This document shows, one piece after another, positions 14,056 through 22,275 of a stretch of 35,413 bases of DNA (positions are counted from its first letter, which is position 1; the number at the start of each line of letters is the position of its first letter). The DNA is from Chloroflexota bacterium (GTDB lineage: Bacteria; Chloroflexota; Dehalococcoidia; Lucifugimonadales; Lucifugimonadaceae): positions 1-35,413 of the forward strand of contig JACPRT010000009.1 of assembly GCA_016189845.1 (NCBI GenBank), in the 5' to 3' direction. The position numbers were made by a program, and so were the translations under genes. The notes below the pieces were generated by a model. The model did no database searches, had not been told where the DNA came from, and worked only from the letters and a program-made list of their open reading frames with translations.

Positions 14056-15270
14056 ATGCGCGAGGCGCCACATCTCGACTTTCCACTCTCCGAATATCGT
14101 GCGCGACTTCACAAGTACCGAATGGCACTGGAGTCGAGCAGGCTCGATGCCGTCTTGCTCGGCACGCGCGATAGCGTCGAGCACCTGACGGGCTTCAGCA
14201 CGGTCTCGTGGCGGCTGCGGGAGAAACGTTTCTGGACGATCCTTTCTCCGGACCGCGGACCGGTCCTGATAGTCGACTCGGTGCATCTGGAGAATGCACG
14301 TGCCACCAGCTGGGTCGACGACGTGCGAATCTGGCGACGAGGCGATGCTGGCGGAGTGAAGCAGGTCGCTGGCATCCTGCGCGAGTTGGGCCTCGACCGA
14401 CGCAAGACCCTTGGCCTGGAAGTAGGCAAGTCCGCCGATCTGCGCGTCACGCCACGGGAATACGCGGAGCTTGCCGGGCTTCTCACGGATGCGAATTTCG
14501 TCGACGCCACGGATGCTCTCGCGGGCGCGCGGATGGGCAAGTCAGAATTCGAGGTCGAGCGGATTGCCAGGGCCTGCGAGATCACCTGTGCCGGGATGCA
14601 AGCCGGCTTCGAGTCGATCCGTCCAGGGATGACCGAACGAGACCTGCTGCGGGTGATCGCCAGCGAGTGGCTTCGACTGGGCGCAGACAGCGCCTACAAC
14701 TCGACGAATCCCGGCTACCTGTCGGTGCAATCTGGACGCGCGCTTCAGATGGGACCATCGCCGTCGTCCAGGCCCGCGCAACCGGGCGACCTGATCCAGG
14801 TCGATGGCGGCGCTGTCTACCGCGGCTACTGCTCGGACATCTACCGGAACGCATTCGTTGGTGAGCCGCCAGCTCGATTGCGTCGTTACTCGGAGGCCTG
14901 CGCGGAGGTCCTGGCGCGGACCCTGGACGCCGTCAGGCCGGGGGTCACGTCACGTGAGATCGCCGAGGCTTCGGACGCGGCGGCACGTACGGCTGGCGTA
15001 TACGACAACCGGCGACCGTTTTCCGACGCCGTGTCGGACCGGAGCTCCATACGGATCGGCCACGGCTTCGGCTGGAGCCTGGTCGAGCCGCCCCTTATCG
15101 ATCTGGATGACCAGACAGCGTGGATGCCCGGTATGTGCGGCGGGCTTCAAATCTCGATCGGCGACCCTGAAACCGGTTACATCGAATGGGAGGACAACTT
15201 TGTGGTCACTGATGCTGGTCGCCGCGTCCTGACTGCCGATCTTCCGCCAACGCTCTGGGTCGCTCGATAG
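14056..15270 (+). CDS. M24-family (Xaa-Pro aminopeptidase-like) protein
   Basis: A 404-residue pita-bread-fold protein with an N-terminal creatinase-like domain (about 1-155) and the M24 catalytic domain. Metal ligands by alignment with aminopeptidase P: Asp250 in VDGGAVYRGY, Asp261 in CSDIYRN, His336 in IGHGFGWSLVEPP and Glu379 in EWEDNFVVT. The remaining Glu (normally in a VEPG loop) seems replaced by Gly/Asp in SIGDPETG, so metal binding may be altered. ATG 14056 is favoured over GTG 14026 because of the TACAAT spacing and because the preceding residues have no counterpart. It is divergent from dnaE. Substrate is unknown: a peptidase, or an amidohydrolase-like enzyme. Confidence 0.85.
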   Translation: MREAPHLDFPLSEYRARLHKYRMALESSRLDAVLLGTRDSVEHLTGFSTVSWRLREKRFWTILSPDRGPVLIVDSVHLENARATSWVDDVRIWRRGDAGGVKQVAGILRELGLDRRKTLGLEVGKSADLRVTPREYAELAGLLTDANFVDATDALAGARMGKSEFEVERIARACEITCAGMQAGFESIRPGMTERDLLRVIASEWLRLGADSAYNSTNPGYLSVQSGRALQMGPSPSSRPAQPGDLIQVDGGAVYRGYCSDIYRNAFVGEPPARLRRYSEACAEVLARTLDAVRPGVTSREIAEASDAAARTAGVYDNRRPFSDAVSDRSSIRIGHGFGWSLVEPPLIDLDDQTAWMPGMCGGLQISIGDPETGYIEWEDNFVVTDAGRRVLTADLPPTLWVAR

Positions 15271-15306
15271 CCCACCATCCCCGCACCGGCCGACCGCTAC
15301 ACATCA

Positions 15307-15321
15307 CCGCCGGATCGGCGG
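15307..15321. terminator. candidate bidirectional hairpin between M24 gene and fabF
   Basis: CCGCCG-GAT-CGGCGG forms a 6-bp all-GC stem with a 3-base loop in the 60-base convergent gap between the M24 gene and fabF. There is no run of T on either side, so intrinsic termination is uncertain. Confidence 0.35.
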
Positions 15322-15330
15322 CCGTGCGGC

Positions 15331-16587
15331 TTACGGCTCGTAACGGGCGAAGACCAGGCAGGCGTTCTGGCCCCCGAACCCAAAACTGTTCGATAACACG
15401 TAGCGGACGTCGGCCTTTCGGGCGCTCCCGGGCACATAATCCAGGTCGCATTGCGGGTCCGGGACCTCGTAGTTGGCGGTCGGATGGATCACGCCCTCGC
15501 CGATCGTCTTGAGGCTCACCACCGCCTCGAGCCCACCTGATGCGCCGAGCGAATGCCCGATCATCGACTTGGTCGAACTGATCGGAACACCGCGGGCCTG
15601 TTCGCCGAACGCGAGCTTGATCGCCCTCGTTTCCGCGGCATCGTTGAGCGGAGTCGACGTCCCGTGCGCGTTGATGTAACTTACGTCTCCCGGCTGCAAA
15701 CCGGCATCTTCGAGCGCCCATTTCATCGCGCGTGCCGCGCCCGCGCCGTCCTCGGGCGGCTGGACCAGGTGAAAGGCATCCGACGACGCCCCGTACCCGG
15801 CGAGTTCGCCGTAGATTCGGGCGCCACGCGCTCGGGCGTGCTCTTCGCTCTCCAGGATCACGATCCCCGCGCCCTCCGCCGGAGCGAAGCCGTCGCGCTT
15901 GGCGTCGAATGGCCGGCTGGCGTGTTCCGGGTCGTCGTTGCGCCTGGTAAGCGCCTGGATCGTGCAGAAGCCCCCGAGCCCAAGCTGGCAGATTCCTGCC
16001 TCCGCGCCGCCAGCGATCATCACGTCGGCGCGTCGGCGTAGGATCGCCTCCCTCGCCTCACCGATCGCCTGCGTGCCGGCAGCGCACGCGGTGATTGTGG
16101 TGTTGCTGAATCCGGTTGCGCCGAAGACTCGCGACACGTTGGCGGTCGCCATGTTCGGCAGGATCATCGGGATGAAGAACGGGCTCATGCGCATCCCGCC
16201 CTTGGCGACCATGATGCGGCCCTGTTCCTCGGTTTCCGGCAGCCCGCCGATCCCGGTTCCAAGGAGCACGCCAACGCGGTCCCGCTGTTCGGCCGACATG
16301 TCCAGCCTGGAATCGGCAAGGGCCTGTGCGGCGGCCCCGACCGCCAGCTGCGAGAACCGCGCCATCCGCCGGGCTTCCTTACGGTCGACGTACGCCGTGG
16401 GGTCGTACCCGCGCACCTCGCCCCCGATCTTCGTCGGGTAGTCGGTCGTGTCCACGAGAGTGAGGGGAGCGATGCCGGACTTGCCGGCCTTCAGCCCCGC
16501 CCAGAACTCGTCGACCGAATTCCCGAGCGGCGTGAGGGCCCCCAGGCCAGTCACAACGACACGGGTTTGCGATGAAGGATTGGGCAA
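15331..16587 (-). CDS. fabF: 3-oxoacyl-[acyl-carrier-protein] synthase II
   Basis: A 418-residue beta-ketoacyl-ACP synthase that condenses malonyl-ACP with acyl-ACP in fatty acid elongation. The catalytic triad is complete: Cys168 in TITACAAGTQAIGEA, His308 in NAHGTSTPLND and His345 in KSMIGHSLGASGG, with the conserved Lys340. The C-terminal NSFGFGGQNACLVF motif is intact. Length matches FabF. It starts at TTG 16587, 9 bases after GGAG; no ATG gives a better N-terminus. It lies 45 bases downstream of folC and is likely in the same operon. No acpP, fabD or fabG is nearby. Confidence 0.96.
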   Translation of the reverse strand: MPNPSSQTRVVVTGLGALTPLGNSVDEFWAGLKAGKSGIAPLTLVDTTDYPTKIGGEVRGYDPTAYVDRKEARRMARFSQLAVGAAAQALADSRLDMSAEQRDRVGVLLGTGIGGLPETEEQGRIMVAKGGMRMSPFFIPMILPNMATANVSRVFGATGFSNTTITACAAGTQAIGEAREAILRRRADVMIAGGAEAGICQLGLGGFCTIQALTRRNDDPEHASRPFDAKRDGFAPAEGAGIVILESEEHARARGARIYGELAGYGASSDAFHLVQPPEDGAGAARAMKWALEDAGLQPGDVSYINAHGTSTPLNDAAETRAIKLAFGEQARGVPISSTKSMIGHSLGASGGLEAVVSLKTIGEGVIHPTANYEVPDPQCDLDYVPGSARKADVRYVLSNSFGFGGQNACLVFARYEP

Positions 16588-16632
16588 CGTGCAAGACTCC
16601 GTAGCGCCACGCCGGAGGTGGCTTCTGAAAGC

Positions 16633-18063
16633 TTACACTCCGGTTGCGGTGATGGTAGGCATCATGTCGCCCCTGAGCGTCGGGTACAGCTCGGGTTCGA
16701 TGCCCTGTATGGTCTCGATCACCTCTGCGGCCACGAACAGCGAACCGGTCGCGAGGATCACATCGTCGTGCTCGGCGATGGCGCGCGCGGCCCCGTAGGC
16801 CGCCTGCGTGGTGGGCGAAACCGCGGCCACCTCGAGACCCAGGCCCCGGAGGGCGACCGCCAGTTCCACCGGGTCGACCGCCTTCGGGTGCCGAGTACGC
16901 GTCGCGATCACCACCGGTCGCAAGGGCGCCAGCCGGCGCGCCGTGTCGGTCGCGTCATGGCCCCGCGTGCCCCCGTATATCAGGATTACCCGGCCGCGGT
17001 GCGGAAACCGGAACTCGAACGTCGAACGAAGCGCGTCCGCGGAGTCGGCGTTGTGCGCCCCGTCGACCACGACCGACGGACCCGCGTTCGACAGTATCTG
17101 GAACCGCGCCGGCCAGCTCGTCTTCGACAGCCCTCGCTCGACCGCTTCCTTCCGCAGTTCCAGCCCGGATGCGGCAAGCGACTCCAGCGCGGCGATGGCG
17201 GTACGCGCGTTGTCGACCTGGTGCAGTCCGAGCAACGGGAGATCGATGTCGTAAGTGGCCAGCCCCGACGCGACCGTGACGCGCTGGCGCTCGCCGGCCA
17301 GGGCCGGCTCGCCAATCAGACGTGTCGAGATCATTGCGTCGATGATCGGCGAGCCCACCTCGCCAGCCCTGTGCGCAATGACGGCCATGGCGTCTTGCGA
17401 CTGCCTGCCGACCACGACCGGCACGCCTGGCTTGATGATGCCGGCCTTCTCGGCCGCGATTTTCGGGACCGTGTCCCCGAGCACCGCGACGTGGTCCAAT
17501 CCGACCGGCGTGATTACGGCGACCGCTGGGCTGACCAGATTCGTGGCATCCAGCCGGCCGCCGAGCCCGACCTCGATGACCTGGACACGGCAACCCTCGC
17601 GGCGGAAGTGGTCGAACGCCATTGCGGTGAGCAGCTCGAAGACGGTTACGGTGCCCCGATCGCCCATGCCAGCGACGGCGTCGACGTGCGTCCACAGATG
17701 GGCGATAAGGCACGCGAATGCGTCCTCTGAAATCGGGCGACAATCGACCTGGATCCGCTCGCGGAACGTGTGCAGGTGTGGCGACGTGTAAAGGCCTGTC
17801 CTGAATCCATGCGCCACGAGTGCGCTCGAGACCATCGCGCAGGTGCTGCCTTTGCCCTTCGTGCCCGCCACGTGGACGGTCGGAATCGAAAGGTGCGGAT
17901 CCCCCATGAGGCCGAGCAGCGTCTCCATGCGGAGGAGATGAAAATCCGGGGGCTCGCCCGCGCGGGCCTTCCGCTCGAAGTCAGCGAGGGTTAGCAGGCG
18001 CTCGACCGCGCCCTGATAGGTGGTCGTAGGCGTTCTCTCCGGCGCGGCAGCCGATTGGATCAA
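16633..18063 (-). CDS. folC: Bifunctional folylpolyglutamate synthase/dihydrofolate synthase
   Basis: A 476-residue Mur-ligase-fold enzyme that adds glutamate to dihydropteroate/folates using ATP. The P-loop HVAGTKGKGST contains GTKGKGS at about 67-73; TSPHLHTFRERI (93-104) is the folate-family segment. The central domain has VIEVGLGGRLDATN and ITPVGLDHVAVLGDT with AAEKAGIIKPGVP; the C-terminal domain has VVVDGAHNADSADAL. It begins at TTG 18063, overlapping the SDR stop as TTGA. An in-frame extension to 18633 runs back over the SDR gene and is not real. A conventional FolC N-terminus (YQGAVERLLTL) starts about 16 residues in. Probably translationally coupled to the SDR upstream. Confidence 0.95.
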   Translation of the reverse strand: MIQSAAAPERTPTTTYQGAVERLLTLADFERKARAGEPPDFHLLRMETLLGLMGDPHLSIPTVHVAGTKGKGSTCAMVSSALVAHGFRTGLYTSPHLHTFRERIQVDCRPISEDAFACLIAHLWTHVDAVAGMGDRGTVTVFELLTAMAFDHFRREGCRVQVIEVGLGGRLDATNLVSPAVAVITPVGLDHVAVLGDTVPKIAAEKAGIIKPGVPVVVGRQSQDAMAVIAHRAGEVGSPIIDAMISTRLIGEPALAGERQRVTVASGLATYDIDLPLLGLHQVDNARTAIAALESLAASGLELRKEAVERGLSKTSWPARFQILSNAGPSVVVDGAHNADSADALRSTFEFRFPHRGRVILIYGGTRGHDATDTARRLAPLRPVVIATRTRHPKAVDPVELAVALRGLGLEVAAVSPTTQAAYGAARAIAEHDDVILATGSLFVAAEVIETIQGIEPELYPTLRGDMMPTITATGV

Positions 18064-19007
18064 TGGTCGCGGATATGGCTGGGCATTCTCCCCAGCATGA
18101 TCCGCACGGCATCCCAGTACGTGACGCTTCGAATGAAGTCTATGTTGCCACGAAGGGGCCGCGGCTTGAAGCGAAATTCGGACTCGACCAGGCCCGGTTT
18201 TCCGACGCTGTCGTAGCGCAGCATGCGGAACTGGTCGGGCGTTACCGGCGGCGACTCCATGAACCACGACATCGCAATCACGGCCGGGCCCATGACGGCC
18301 GGCGGCACCGGGACCTGCAGACGCCGTTTGCCCATGGCGCGGGCCACTGTGCTCACCATCTGCCGGTAAGTCAGGACGTCGGGTCCGCCGAGCTCGAAGG
18401 TGCGCCCGATCTTGGAATCGTCCTGCAGGGCACGTACACAGACCTGCGCGGCGTCTTCGACGTGGATGGGTTGGAAGCGGGTCTTCCCCCTTCCCGGGAT
18501 GGGGACGATCGGCGCGACTTTGACCAGTGCGGCCATTACGTTGAAGAACTCGTCGCCCTCGCCGAACAGCGAAGAGAACCGTGCGACGGTCGTCGGGATT
18601 CCGCTGGCCCTTGCTACCTCTTCTCCCTCCCACCTCGAAGCGAAGTATGGTTCGGGGCTGCGCGGGGCAGCGCCTATGGCGCTCACGAAGACCGAGCGCC
18701 GTATGCCGGACACCGAGGCAGCCGCGTACACGTTACGGGCGCCCTCGACGTTCACAGACCTGAACGTGGCGCCTCGTCGTTTGCGGACGACCGCGACCAG
18801 GTGAATCACACCGGTCGCGCCATCGAACGCCCTGTTGAGCGAGTCGGCGTCCCCGGTGTCCCCGTAGGCCACCTCGGCCCCATACGGCTTGACGATATCC
18901 GCCTGGGCGGGGCGGCGTATCAGGACGCGGACGTCCTGATTGCGTGCTCGCAGGGCCGCGACGACTCTTCTGCCGAGGAAGCCCGCGCCGCCGGTCACGA
19001 CTATCAC
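18060..19007 (-). CDS. Atypical SDR / NDUFA9-like NAD(P)-binding protein
   Basis: A 315-residue extended/atypical short-chain dehydrogenase fold protein of the kind annotated as complex I 39-kDa (NDUFA9)-like or NmrA-like. The nucleotide-binding motif is VTGGAGFLG (4-12). Later landmarks are VNVEGARNVYAAA, PIHVEDAAQVCVRAL and FELGGPDVLTYRQM. Tyr121 of the usual YxxxK is present, but the Lys position is Arg (YFASR), so classical dehydrogenase catalysis is doubtful. GTG 19007 is preceded by GGAGG with 5-base spacing. Its stop overlaps folC. Relatives often act in lipid, quinone or respiratory-complex contexts; its role here is unknown. Confidence 0.85.
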   Translation of the reverse strand: MIVVTGGAGFLGRRVVAALRARNQDVRVLIRRPAQADIVKPYGAEVAYGDTGDADSLNRAFDGATGVIHLVAVVRKRRGATFRSVNVEGARNVYAAASVSGIRRSVFVSAIGAAPRSPEPYFASRWEGEEVARASGIPTTVARFSSLFGEGDEFFNVMAALVKVAPIVPIPGRGKTRFQPIHVEDAAQVCVRALQDDSKIGRTFELGGPDVLTYRQMVSTVARAMGKRRLQVPVPPAVMGPAVIAMSWFMESPPVTPDQFRMLRYDSVGKPGLVESEFRFKPRPLRGNIDFIRSVTYWDAVRIMLGRMPSHIRDH

Positions 19008-19037
19008 GTGCGCCTCCGCTCTGGAACACCCTGAGCG

Positions 19038-19043
19038 TATGTT
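19038..19043 (+). promoter_or_regulatory. -10-like TATGTT before the HEAT-repeat gene
   Basis: TATGTT (4 of 6) ends 7 bases before ATG 19051, in the narrow gap after the divergent SDR start. No ribosome site is seen. An in-frame ATG at 19039 overlaps this hexamer and is the alternative start. Confidence 0.3.
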
Positions 19044-19050
19044 ATTAGAC

Positions 19051-20022
19051 ATGGGCCTGCAGGAATTTATCGAGAAGCTTCCGCTCGCGGGCGCCGCGCC
19101 GCCGTATCGCGTGCTGGCGGAGCTGTCGTCCATATCCGACCAGGACGCCGAGAGGCTTGCCGCGATCTGGGCGGGCTGGCGACCCGCCGTCCTCCGGCAA
19201 TTCCTGAGGCGGCTGGCGATGCTGGCCGAGGAGAACGTCCTCTACGAGTTCGACGCCGTCTTCAAGGCCGCGCTCACGGCGCCGGACGCCGTTGCCCGGG
19301 CGATATCGGTGGGCGGGCTGCACGAGAGCTCGGACAAATCGGTGGCCCGGCGGCTGGCGCGATTGCTGACCGAAGATACGGCCGAAGAGGTCCGCGTGGC
19401 GGCCGCCATGGGCCTCATCCGCTTCGCGGCGATGGCCTGCGAAGGCAGGATGATCCCGCGGGACTACGACCGGATAAGGGAAGCGCTCAAGGCCGCCATC
19501 GAGAAGCCGGACGAGACCCGCGAGGTCAGGCGGAGGGCCATCGAGGCCATTGGCCATTACCCAGCGGACGTGAACGAGGGTTACATCGTCGAGGCCTACC
19601 AGAGTGGCGAACGGCTGCTCAAGCAGAGCGCGCTGTTCGCGATGGGCCGCAGCGGAAGCAGACGATGGGTACCCGAGATCACGACGTCGCTTTCGAGCGA
19701 GAATCCCGACATCCGATACGAGGCCGTCACGGCCCTGGGAATGATCGGCGAGGAAGTCGACGCAGCGCTGCTCGTCGGGGTCCTCGAAGACGACGACCTT
19801 CAAGTGAGGGCGTCGGCGCTCATGGCGCTGGGGCGCCTGGGTGGCGCCTCGGCGAGGCGGATCATCCAGCGGGAGCTGCACAACAGGATACCGGCCATCG
19901 CCGAGGCAGCGCGAGAGGCAATGGAGGAGCTGGGCCTTGGCGAGCCGATGCTCGCGGACCAGCCTGGAATCATGGGGATCAAGCCGGAGGCCAACGTCGA
20001 CGGCAACGGCCATGCGCGTTAG
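19051..20022 (+). CDS. HEAT-repeat protein
   Basis: A 323-residue soluble protein made largely of alpha-helical HEAT (PBS-lyase-type) repeats. Recurrent units with hydrophobic helix pairs are visible, such as EEVRVAAAMGLIRFAA, REVRRRAIEAIGHY, LLKQSALFAMGRSG, PDIRYEAVTALGMIGE and LQVRASALMALGRLGG. There is no signal peptide or membrane helix. The N-terminal 75 residues (EFIEKLPL to VLRQFLRRLAML) are less repetitive. Such proteins act as scaffolds or adaptors; PBS-lyase annotations from these repeats do not imply phycobilin chemistry here. It diverges from the SDR-folC-fabF operon with 43 bases between the preferred starts. Function unknown. Confidence 0.85.
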   Translation: MGLQEFIEKLPLAGAAPPYRVLAELSSISDQDAERLAAIWAGWRPAVLRQFLRRLAMLAEENVLYEFDAVFKAALTAPDAVARAISVGGLHESSDKSVARRLARLLTEDTAEEVRVAAAMGLIRFAAMACEGRMIPRDYDRIREALKAAIEKPDETREVRRRAIEAIGHYPADVNEGYIVEAYQSGERLLKQSALFAMGRSGSRRWVPEITTSLSSENPDIRYEAVTALGMIGEEVDAALLVGVLEDDDLQVRASALMALGRLGGASARRIIQRELHNRIPAIAEAAREAMEELGLGEPMLADQPGIMGIKPEANVDGNGHAR

Positions 20023-20086
20023 GGCCGGCATCGTCAACCACTGGCTGGCACAACGCCGTACGCCGCCATTACCGCGATGCCCCGGT
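20023..20086. other. convergent gap with long-loop inverted repeat
   Basis: In the gap between the HEAT gene and the ROK stop, CCGGCATCG (20025-20033) is complementary to CGATGCC (20075-20081) with a loop of about 41 bases. It could help terminate either gene, but the loop is long and no T tract follows. Confidence 0.2.
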
Positions 20087-21079
20087 TCAGCCTCTGCGAG
20101 TAGTGGCGTCGAATGCCACAGCGGCGGCGCCAAGGACGCCGACGTCGTCGCCGAGCTGTGAGACGGCCAGGGGCGCTTTCTCCTGATATCTGAGGAGCGC
20201 GCACCTCCGGACTGCGGCGTCGAGCTTGCTCCAGAAAGGCCGCAGGCCGTCGGCGCCGACACTGCCCCCGACGATCAAGACTTCGGGCGCAAACGTATTC
20301 AGCAGACCGCCAAGGACCATTCCCAGCGCCCTGATTCCGCCATCGATGATTTCCAGGGCCATTCGATCGCCCTTCTCGGCCGCCTGGAACACGATCCTGC
20401 CCGTTATCCGAGCGGGATCTCCGCCCGCGATCTCGAGCATCCGGGTCGTCTCGCCCGCCACGATCCTGCGCCTCGCGATGTTCGCCATGCCTCCGCCGGA
20501 GGCGAACACCTCGACGCAGCCTCGACAGCCTCCATTGCAGGGTGGGCCATCGGGATCGACCACGATGTGCCCCATCTCGCCCGCCAGCCCTCGTACGCCC
20601 TCGACCGGGCGTCCGTCGACGATCAAACCACCTCCAATGCCTGTCGAAACGGTCACGTAGATCACGTTCTTCATGCCCCTGGCCGCGCCCCATCGCATTT
20701 CCGCTATGGCCGCGACGCGGGCGTCGTGCCCGATCACGACCGGCAGCCTGAGCGCCTGTTCCAGCCCGGGCTTCATGGTCTTGCCATCCCAGGCCTGAAG
20801 GTTCGGAGGGTTGTAGTAGACACCGGTCGAGGGGTCGATCGGGCCTGCGCTGGAAACGCCGATCGCTGCCACCGACGTCCGGTCGACCGACGACATGACG
20901 GTTTCGAGCAGCTTCACGAACCTGCGGGAGCCGTCCTCGATCCCGCGTTCGGGCGAGGTCGAATCGCTGGCGCGAGCTATGAGGTTTCCGTCGCGGTCGA
21001 CCAACGCGGTACGCATTTGGGTGCCGCCGATATCGCCCGCCGCAACGTACGCGACGCCCTTCGAATTCGGTTTCTGCAC
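20087..21079 (-). CDS. ROK-family sugar kinase (glucokinase-like)
   Basis: A 330-residue ROK-family protein expected to phosphorylate a sugar such as glucose, with ATP. It has the phosphate-binding DIGGT (16-20), catalytic Asp119, STGIGGG (145-151) and a metal-site region with His171, Cys181, Cys185, Cys188 and Glu190. Two differences from typical ROK kinases: the Asn beside the catalytic Asp is His118, and the Cys spacing is CxxxCxxC rather than CxCxxxxC. No DNA-binding domain is fused, so it is a kinase rather than a NagC/Mlc-type repressor. GTG 21079 has no ribosome site but a TAAAAT hexamer 6 bases upstream. It is the only candidate sugar kinase in the window. Confidence 0.88.
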   Translation of the reverse strand: MQKPNSKGVAYVAAGDIGGTQMRTALVDRDGNLIARASDSTSPERGIEDGSRRFVKLLETVMSSVDRTSVAAIGVSSAGPIDPSTGVYYNPPNLQAWDGKTMKPGLEQALRLPVVIGHDARVAAIAEMRWGAARGMKNVIYVTVSTGIGGGLIVDGRPVEGVRGLAGEMGHIVVDPDGPPCNGGCRGCVEVFASGGGMANIARRRIVAGETTRMLEIAGGDPARITGRIVFQAAEKGDRMALEIIDGGIRALGMVLGGLLNTFAPEVLIVGGSVGADGLRPFWSKLDAAVRRCALLRYQEKAPLAVSQLGDDVGVLGAAAVAFDATTRRG

Positions 21080-21085
21080 GCCTGG

Positions 21086-21091
21086 ATTTTA
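21086..21091 (-). promoter_or_regulatory. -10-like TAAAAT before the ROK kinase (leaderless)
   Basis: On the minus strand TAAAAT (5 of 6 consensus) ends 6 bases before GTG 21079. No Shine-Dalgarno sequence is present between them, and no clear -35 is found. This fits a leaderless mRNA. Confidence 0.4.
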
Positions 21092-21271
21092 GCCCAGCGC
21101 CGGCAGGCGCCAGCGACCGCGGAGCCATGTGCGTTCGTGTGTACGACGAAAAGGGTTAAAAGTGGACGAAGAATGAGCGCAAAACAGCGCCGTCGAGGGC
21201 ACTCGCGAATGGTAGCATTTTAAGCCAATAGAGTCTCCCCGCCAGCAAGTAGTCGCATACGGGGGTGAGCC
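21092..21271. other. intergenic region between divergent ROK and CNB-membrane genes
   Basis: About 180 bases with no supported gene, unusually A-rich in its middle (21140-21220). It holds a GC-rich repeat GCGCCGGCAGGCGC around 21097-21110 and AT-rich hexamers such as TAGCAT (21213-21218) that could be a promoter for the rightward gene. The rightward ATG has a GGGGGTG ribosome site. Confidence 0.4.
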
Positions 21272-22246
21272 ATGACCACGCGCGGAACACCGAAGAATGC
21301 GCTTACGGCGCAGATCACGAACGTCGGCAAGCTTCTCGGGTACGTGGGATGGATGGCCGTGACCGCGGTCACGCTGGTATCGAACGGGATCCTCGTCGTC
21401 CTGGGCGCGATCGCTTTCGCGGTCGTAGGGCTCCTCATGATGCCGTTCGTCGGCGCGGTCGCCGTCGCCTCGGGCGCCCGCCGCGCCACGGAAATGGCGG
21501 ACCGGATGATCGACCGCCGGATGTGGATCCCGCTTTCGATCATGGTCGGGAGCCTGGCAATCTCGGCGGCAATCGCCGTCGCGCTTGCGTTCACCGGGGT
21601 TCTGATCCTGATCCCCGCAGTCGTCGCAGCGGGCGCCCTTGTTATCGCCTCGGTCTACACACTCTCGGACTTTCGCATCTATGCGGGGCTCGATCAGCCA
21701 GGGTGGGCCGAGCCGGTCACCGTTCCGCAGCCCAGGGCCGAGGCCCGAACGCCCGCCGGGATTCCGGCCGACGTCGCCAGGCTGTGGCACACCGACATCT
21801 TCCGCAACCTCACCGAGGCGCAGATGGACGCGGTCGCGGGGCTGGGGACGGTCCGGCGGTACGACGAAGGGGCATTCCTGGGCGAGGAGGGCCGCATGGG
21901 CGAGCGGCTGTTCGCCGTGCTCGAAGGCAAGGCGCAGCTCACGTCCAATACCGGCCTGGGTCCCGTCACCGTTCGCGTTGCATCCGCTGGCGACTCTTTT
22001 CCGCTTGCTTCGCTGGTCGGGTACGGCCTGCTGATCACCTCGGTTTCTGCGATGACGTCGATGACCGTCTGGGAGGTCGACTGCCGCAGGCTGCTGACGC
22101 ACTGCAACCGGAATCCCGAGACCGGGAGCAGGATCTTCGCGACCGCTGCAGCGGTCCTGACTGAGCGGTACCGTGACACGCTCACACGCCTCACCCTGGC
22201 CGCCGAGCAGGCGGTCGAAGGGGTGGAGACGCGTGTCACGATCTAG
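21272..22246 (+). CDS. Membrane protein with C-terminal cyclic-nucleotide-binding-like domain
   Basis: A 324-residue protein with an N-terminal membrane part (about four hydrophobic segments: 21-41, 42-65, 86-107, 109-130), a short linker and a C-terminal domain (about 175-300) shaped like the CRP/CNMP-binding cupin: DIFRNLTEAQMDAVAGLG, RRYDEGAFLGEEGRMGERLFAVLEGKAQL, then a beta roll to VWEVDCRRLL. The phosphate-binding cassette position (GDSFPLASLVG) lacks the Arg needed to hold cyclic-nucleotide phosphate, so cAMP/cGMP binding is doubtful. It could sense another ligand. ATG 21272 has GGGGGTG 5 bases upstream. No helix-turn-helix or enzyme domain is attached. I do not recognise a named family for the whole architecture. 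Confidence 0.75.
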   Translation: MTTRGTPKNALTAQITNVGKLLGYVGWMAVTAVTLVSNGILVVLGAIAFAVVGLLMMPFVGAVAVASGARRATEMADRMIDRRMWIPLSIMVGSLAISAAIAVALAFTGVLILIPAVVAAGALVIASVYTLSDFRIYAGLDQPGWAEPVTVPQPRAEARTPAGIPADVARLWHTDIFRNLTEAQMDAVAGLGTVRRYDEGAFLGEEGRMGERLFAVLEGKAQLTSNTGLGPVTVRVASAGDSFPLASLVGYGLLITSVSAMTSMTVWEVDCRRLLTHCNRNPETGSRIFATAAAVLTERYRDTLTRLTLAAEQAVEGVETRVTI

Positions 22247-22275
22247 GATCGCCGGCCGGTCCGGTAACGGTCCGT

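Noticed and set aside
18064..18633. N-terminal extension of folC by 190 codons
   Set aside because: It overlaps the SDR gene in another frame and does not resemble FolC. The TTG at 18063 in a TTGA overlap is a better start.
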